DNA of 64,000 nt from an uncultured Eubacteriales bacterium (GTDB lineage: Bacteria; Bacillota; Clostridia; Lachnospirales; Lachnospiraceae): NCBI GenBank assembly GCA_900315015.1, contig OMXJ01000010.1, positions 1-64,000 on the forward strand. Direction: 5' to 3'. This document shows positions 60,154 through 64,000 of the stretch, in pieces; position 1 is the stretch's first letter, and every line of letters starts with the position of its first letter. A model generated the notes under the pieces. It was given only the letters and a program-made list of their open reading frames with translations, was not told the origin of the DNA and did no database searches. The position numbers and the translations under genes were made by a program.

Positions 60154-61350
60154 ATGTCAAAGAGAAGCGTAGTTTTAGCAGGAGCATGTCGTACAGCCAT
60201 TGGTAAGATGGGCGGCGCACTTAGCACAGTACCAGCTGCAGAGCTTGGATCAATCGTAATCAAGGAAGCATTAAAGAGAGCAAATGTACCAGCAGAGAAA
60301 GTAGACCAGGTATATATGGGCTGCGTAATCCAGGCAGGTCTTGGTCAGAACGTAGCACGTCAGGCATCTCTCAAGGCAGGTCTTCCTATTGAAACACCAG
60401 CAGTTACAATCAACGTAGTGTGCGGATCAGGTCTCAACAGCGTAAACCTTGCAGCACAGATGATTGAAAATGGAGATGCTGATATCGTAGTAGCAGGTGG
60501 TATGGAAAATATGTCAATGGCACCATTCGCGATGATGAAGGCTCGTTATGGCTATAGAATGGGATCACCAATGGGCAAGTCAGAACTCGTAGACACAATG
60601 GTAAATGATGCACTTTGGGATTCATTCAACAACTACCACATGGGAATTACAGCAGAGAACGTAGCAGAGCAGTGGGGCTTAACAAGAGAAGATCTTGACA
60701 AGTTCGCAGCATGGAGCCAGCAGAAGGCTGTAGCAGCAATCGAAGCAGGCAAGTTCAAGGATGAAATCGTTCCTGTAGAAATCAAGGCAAAGAAGGAAAC
60801 TATCGTAGTAGATACAGACGAAGGCCCACGTCCAGGCACAACAGCAGAGGGTCTTGCAAAGCTTAAGCCAGCATTCAAGCCAGATGGAATCGTTACAGCA
60901 GGTAACTCATCAGGTATCAATGATGGTGCAGCAGCAGTAGTAGTAATCGCAGAAGACGTAGCAAAAGAGCTCGGTGTAGTTCCTATGGCACGTTTCGTAG
61001 GCGGCGCTCTTGCAGGTGTAGATCCATCAATCATGGGTGTAGGACCAGTAGCAGCAACAAAGAAGGTTATGGCAAAGACAGGCTACCAGATCAGCGATTT
61101 CGATCTTATCGAAGCAAACGAAGCATTCGCAGCACAGAGCCTTGCAGTACAGAAGGATCTTGGCTTCAGCGATGACGTACTCAACGTAAACGGCGGAGCA
61201 GTAGCACTTGGACATCCAGTAGGAGCATCAGGCTGCCGTATCCTTGTAACACTTCTTCACGAAATGGTAAAGAGAGATGCAAAGAAGGGTCTTGCAACTC
61301 TTTGTATTGGCGGCGGAATGGGCTGCGCAACAATCGTAGAGAAGGTTTGA
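60154..61350 (+). CDS. thl: Acetyl-CoA acetyltransferase (thiolase)
   Basis: It condenses two acetyl-CoA to acetoacetyl-CoA, the first step of butyrate formation. The 398-aa sequence has the acyl-accepting Cys90 in [10 protein letters not shown], His354 in [10 protein letters not shown] and Cys384 in CIGGGMGC, the full thiolase triad. It also has the N-terminal signature [11 protein letters not shown] and the segment [17 protein letters not shown] lies 7 bases before the ATG. Codon use (CGT for Arg, AAG, GTA) suggests high expression. It is first in the order thl-crt-hbd-bcd, as in other butyrate-forming Lachnospiraceae. Confidence 0.97.
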   Translation: MSKRSVVLAGACRTAIGKMGGALSTVPAAELGSIVIKEALKRANVPAEKVDQVYMGCVIQAGLGQNVARQASLKAGLPIETPAVTINVVCGSGLNSVNLAAQMIENGDADIVVAGGMENMSMAPFAMMKARYGYRMGSPMGKSELVDTMVNDALWDSFNNYHMGITAENVAEQWGLTREDLDKFAAWSQQKAVAAIEAGKFKDEIVPVEIKAKKETIVVDTDEGPRPGTTAEGLAKLKPAFKPDGIVTAGNSSGINDGAAAVVVIAEDVAKELGVVPMARFVGGALAGVDPSIMGVGPVAATKKVMAKTGYQISDFDLIEANEAFAAQSLAVQKDLGFSDDVLNVNGGAVALGHPVGASGCRILVTLLHEMVKRDAKKGLATLCIGGGMGCATIVEKV

Positions 61351-61371
61351 TAAAATAATAAAAAAACTAAA

Positions 61372-61401
61372 TACATTAGGGTGAGGAATCGCCCTAATGT
61401 A
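61372..61401 (+). promoter_or_regulatory. Hairpin between thl and crt
   Basis: TACATTAGGG (61372-61381) and CCCTAATGTA (61392-61401) form a perfect 10-bp stem with a 10-base loop and no T tail. It may be a processing or stability element that sets the ratio of thl to downstream mRNA. Confidence 0.6.
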
Positions 61402-61436
61402 ATGTTGTGTAAAAATACAAAAACAGGAGACCAAAA

Positions 61437-62270
61437 ATGAGTTTTGTAACATATGAGACAGAGGGAGCTGTAGGAATTATCACCATCAGCCGCGAAAAGG
61501 CCCTCAATGCATTAAACAGCCAGGTACTTGATGATATCAAGGCAGCTTTTGATGCAGTAGATTTAAATACAGTACGTTGCCTCATCCTTACAGGTGCAGG
61601 CGATAAGTCATTCGTAGCAGGCGCAGACATCGGAGAAATGAGCACTCTTACAAAGGCAGAGGGCGAAGCTTTCGGAAAGAAGGGAAATGATGTATTCCTT
61701 TCAATCGAAAAGTTCCCAATTCCAGTAATCGCAGCAATCAATGGTTTTGCACTTGGCGGCGGAAATGAAATTGCAATGTCATGTGACATCAGACTTTGCT
61801 CAGACAATGCAGTATTCGGACAGCCAGAAGTAGGTCTTGGAATTACACCAGGCTTTGGCGGAACTCAGAGATTAGCTCGTCTTGTTGGAGCAGGCGTAGC
61901 AAAGCAGCTTGTTTATACAGCAAGAAACATCAAGGCAGCAGAAGCATATAGAATCGGCCTTGTAAATGAAGTATTCTCAGCAACTGTTGATGAAGCCGGC
62001 AATGTAACAGCAACAGCTCAGGAAAATCTTATGGCAGCTGCAAAGAAGATGGCAGCAGGAATCGCAGCTAATGCGCCTATCGCAGTACGCGCAAGCAAGA
62101 AGGCAATCAATGATGGTCTTCAGGTAAGCATTGACGAAGGCGTAGCAATCGAAGAAAAGCTTTTTGGTTCATGCTTTGAGTCAGAAGACCAGAAGGAAGG
62201 CATGGCAAACTTCTTACGTAAGAAGGATGACCCTGCAAAAGTAAAACATGTAGCTTTCAAGAATGCATAA
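61437..62270 (+). CDS. crt: 3-hydroxybutyryl-CoA dehydratase (crotonase)
   Basis: It removes water from 3-hydroxybutyryl-CoA to give crotonyl-CoA. The 277-aa crotonase fold has the oxyanion-hole segments AGADIGEM and FALGGGNEIAM and the two catalytic glutamates Glu111 and Glu131 (in FGQPEVGLGI) with the correct 20-residue spacing. It is about 15 residues longer than most Crt proteins, with an extra segment around 185-195 (TVDEAGNVTATAQ) before the C-terminal helices. Ribosome site CAGGAGA. It is cotranscribed with thl. The gap to hbd is long and holds a tandem repeat. Confidence 0.95.
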   Translation: MSFVTYETEGAVGIITISREKALNALNSQVLDDIKAAFDAVDLNTVRCLILTGAGDKSFVAGADIGEMSTLTKAEGEAFGKKGNDVFLSIEKFPIPVIAAINGFALGGGNEIAMSCDIRLCSDNAVFGQPEVGLGITPGFGGTQRLARLVGAGVAKQLVYTARNIKAAEAYRIGLVNEVFSATVDEAGNVTATAQENLMAAAKKMAAGIAANAPIAVRASKKAINDGLQVSIDEGVAIEEKLFGSCFESEDQKEGMANFLRKKDDPAKVKHVAFKNA

Positions 62271-62306
62271 TTTTAAAGCTAAAAGGGATTAATGCTTTAA
62301 AATGTT

Positions 62307-62350
62307 TGCCGCTGCTGATACAGAGGGATAAATGTCAGAAAAAAGCGGCA
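62307..62350 (+). promoter_or_regulatory. Stem-loop after crt
   Basis: The outer stem TGCCGCT (62307-62313) / AGCGGCA (62344-62350) and the inner stem CTGATACA / TGTCAG with a bulge. No T tract follows. It is likely a 3'-end or processing structure. Confidence 0.5.
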
Positions 62351-62436
62351 GTGCATAAAACATATCGTTAAGTATTAGTGTGTGCAAAAAAACTTCTTCC
62401 TCTGAAATAAAAATTCAGAGGAGGGAAACAAAAAAA

Positions 62437-62690
62437 GTAATAGGTATGTGCTTTTAAAAAAGTAATAGGTATGTGCTTTTAAAAAAAGTAATAGGTATGT
62501 GCTTTTAAAAAAAAGTAATAGGTATGTGCTTTAAAAAAAGTAATAGGTATGTGCTTTTAAAAAAGTAATAGGTATGTGCTTTTAAAAAAGTAATAGGTAT
62601 GTGCTTTTAAAAAAAGTAATAGGTATGTGCTTTAAAAAAAGTAATAGGTATGTGCTTTTAAAAAAGTAATAGGTATGTGCTTTTTTTAGG
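62437..62690 (+). repeat. Tandem repeat, 25-27 bp x 10, between crt and hbd
   Basis: Ten copies of GTAATAGGTATGTGCTTT start at 62437, 62462, 62488, 62515, 62540, 62565, 62590, 62616, 62641 and 62666. The core is invariant. Only the following T and A runs change in length (AAAAA to AAAAAAAA), which explains the period of 25 to 27. Confidence 0.96.
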
Positions 62691-62733
62691 AAGTAAGACA
62701 AAATTTATAATATAAATTTTAGGAGGACTAAAA

Positions 62734-63606
62734 ATGAAGGTAGGCGTTATCGGTGCTGGTACAATGGGACAGGGCATTGCTAAGGCATTTGCTCAGGTAG
62801 ACGGCTATGAGGTAGCTCTTTGCGATATCAAGCAGGAGTGGGCTGAAGGCGGAAAAGATAAGATTGTTAAGGGCTATGCAAAGCTTGTAGCAAAGGGAAA
62901 GCTTACACAGGAAGCTGTAGATGCAATCGTTGCAAAGATCACTCCAGGTCTTAAGGAAAATCTTTGCGCAGACTGCGATCTTATCGTAGAAGCAGCATTC
63001 GAAGATATCAATGTAAAGAAGACAACTTTCAAGGAGCTTGACGCAATCTGCAAGCCAGAGTGTATCTTCTCATCAAACACATCATCACTTTCAATCACAG
63101 AAATCGGCAAGGACGTTAAAAGACCAGTAGTTGGTATGCATTTCTTTAACCCAGCTGATAGAATGAAGCTCATCGAGGTTATCGCAGGTGTTAATACACC
63201 AGCAGAGACAGTAGAGGCAATCAAGAAGATTTCAGTAGAAATCGGAAAGACACCTGTACAGGTTAACGAAGCAGCAGGCTTTGTAGTAAACCGTATCCTC
63301 ATCCCAATGATCAACGAAGCAGCTTTCATTAAGATGGAAGGTGTATCAGATATCGAAGGTATCGATACAGCAATGAAGCTTGGCGCAAATCATCCAATGG
63401 GACCACTTGAACTTGGTGATTTCGTAGGTCTTGATATCTGCCTTGCTATCATGGATGTTCTTTACAAAGAAACAGGCGATTCAAAGTATCGTGCATGCCC
63501 ACTTCTCCGCAAGATGGTACGCGGTGGAAACCTTGGTGTAAAGAGCGGCAAGGGCTTCTATGTATACAATGCTGACAGAACAAAGACAGCTGTAGATAAG
63601 CTTTAA
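62734..63606 (+). CDS. hbd: 3-hydroxybutyryl-CoA dehydrogenase
   Basis: It reduces acetoacetyl-CoA to 3-hydroxybutyryl-CoA with NAD(P)H. The Rossmann motif is GAGTMG (7-12). The catalytic His136 lies in GMHFFNPA with Glu148 in KLIEVIAG as its partner, and the substrate region is AAGFVVNRILIPMINEA. The C-terminal helical domain has HPMGPLELGDFVGLD and GGNLGVKSGKGFY. The length of 290 aa is typical (about 280-290). TTAGGAGG lies upstream of the ATG. It is the third gene of the butyrate operon and is separated from crt by the repeat array. Confidence 0.96.
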   Translation: MKVGVIGAGTMGQGIAKAFAQVDGYEVALCDIKQEWAEGGKDKIVKGYAKLVAKGKLTQEAVDAIVAKITPGLKENLCADCDLIVEAAFEDINVKKTTFKELDAICKPECIFSSNTSSLSITEIGKDVKRPVVGMHFFNPADRMKLIEVIAGVNTPAETVEAIKKISVEIGKTPVQVNEAAGFVVNRILIPMINEAAFIKMEGVSDIEGIDTAMKLGANHPMGPLELGDFVGLDICLAIMDVLYKETGDSKYRACPLLRKMVRGGNLGVKSGKGFYVYNADRTKTAVDKL

Positions 63607-63635
63607 TTTTTAAAAAAATCGGAGGAAACTTAATC

Positions 63636-64000
63636 ATGGATTTTCAGTTAGATAAGCAGCATGAGATGGCCAGAAGACTTTTCAAGGAATTTGCTGAAAC
63701 AGAAGTAAAGCCTATGGCAATCGAAGTAGACGAAAATGAACAGTTCCCAAGTGAAAATGTTGCTAAGATGCAGAAGCTTGGCTTCATGGGAATCCCAGTA
63801 CCAAAGGAGTTCGGCGGACAGGGATGTGATACATTAACATATGCTATGTGTGTTGAAGAGCTTTCAAAGGTATGTGCAACAACAGGCGTTATCGTATCAG
63901 CTCATACATCACTTTGTGTAGATCCTATCATGACATACGGAACACCAGAGCAGAAGGAAAAGTACCTTAAGCCACTTGCAAGCGGCGAGAAGCTTGGTGC
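63636..64000 (+). CDS. bcd: Butyryl-CoA dehydrogenase, 3' end beyond the window
   Basis: The ATG at 63636 has GGAGG 8 bases upstream and opens MDFQLDKQHEMARRLFKEFA, the start of a short-chain acyl-CoA dehydrogenase. The visible 121 codons cover the N-terminal helical domain (FGGQGCDTLTYAMCVEELSK, then TTGVIVSAHTSLC and YGTPEQKEKYLKPLASGEK). The enzyme reduces crotonyl-CoA to butyryl-CoA with FAD and, together with EtfAB, bifurcates electrons to ferredoxin. etfB and etfA would be expected just after the window. The reading frame runs off the end at base 64000. Confidence 0.95.
   Translation, partial: MDFQLDKQHEMARRLFKEFAETEVKPMAIEVDENEQFPSENVAKMQKLGFMGIPVPKEFGGQGCDTLTYAMCVEELSKVCATTGVIVSAHTSLCVDPIMTYGTPEQKEKYLKPLASGEKLG

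Larger units (their letters stand above)
62271..62733 (+). other. Long spacer between crt and hbd
   Basis: This 463-bp gap contains a structured element (62307-62350), a small hairpin CCTCTGAA/TTCAGAGG (62399-62421) followed by A residues, and a 10-copy tandem repeat (62437-62690). There is no coding sequence and no clear + strand promoter or terminator, so the four genes are probably one transcript. Confidence 0.6.

Noticed and set aside
62399..62421. Hairpin CCTCTGAA/TTCAGAGG as terminator of the crt transcript
   Set aside because: On the + strand it is followed by A residues. A T run exists only for the opposite strand, where there is no gene.
62437..62690. CRISPR array between crt and hbd
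   Set aside because: The units follow each other with only short A/T runs in place of unique spacers, and no cas genes are nearby. It is a simple tandem repeat.
1..64000. tRNA, rRNA, insertion sequence or prophage genes
   Set aside because: I saw no tRNA-like cloverleaf, rRNA core sequence, transposase, integrase or phage structural motif in the translated frames.

Overview
The window is 64 kb of AT-rich, low-GC Gram-positive DNA with every supported gene on the + strand. It fits a fibre-degrading, butyrate-forming member of the Lachnospiraceae, possibly Butyrivibrio or Pseudobutyrivibrio. The reasons are two secreted GH5 cellulases, DUF4214 and BspA-type leucine-rich-repeat surface proteins, and a thl-crt-hbd-bcd butyrate cluster. 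The genus is an inference from gene content.

Layout. 1-9.2 kb is housekeeping and signalling: the 3' end of an AAA-ATPase/PD-(D/E)XK protein, MutS2, a PhoB-type response regulator with its histidine kinase, an HtrA-like membrane protein that lacks the catalytic His and Ser, and a YhaM-like HD exoribonuclease. 9.5-11.5 kb is a lipoprotein GH5 endoglucanase behind a structured leader. 11.6-25.5 kb is pseudopilin operon A: a PilM/PilN-type fusion, a PilO-like protein, four proteins with type IV prepilin-like N termini, and a 1767-aa secreted protein. Two secreted leucine-rich-repeat proteins follow (25.6-29.9 kb). 30.0-47.3 kb is pseudopilin operon B, with the same seven genes in the same order, ending in a 2787-aa secreted protein. 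47.7-50.4 kb is a second GH5 cellulase with DUF4214 repeats. 50.6-59.9 kb is a surface-polysaccharide cluster: five GT4-type glycosyltransferases, one with a DUF4214 tail, a Wzm/Wzt-like ABC exporter and a coiled-coil protein. 60.0-64.0 kb is the butyrate operon, which runs off the end.

The main candidate for an undescribed system is the paired operons A and B. Each codes for an inner-membrane PilM-N-O platform, a full set of minor pseudopilins including a very large GspK/PilX-like member, and one giant exported protein. No PilB/PilT motor, PilC, prepilin peptidase or major pilin is in the window. The two giant proteins are paralogues and both end in the residues F-N-L-D at the extreme C terminus. 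I read the operons as two alternative tip assemblies for one pilus or pseudopilus machine encoded elsewhere, each presenting a giant adhesin-like protein. Their position between secreted cellulases suggests attachment to plant fibre.

A second theme is short tandem repeats between genes. There are at least six separate arrays with different units (24, 25-27, 37, 43, 45 and 72 bp), and three of them overlap a stop codon. Most promoters I could identify are sigma-A-like with 17-bp spacers and a TGn extension of the -10 box.
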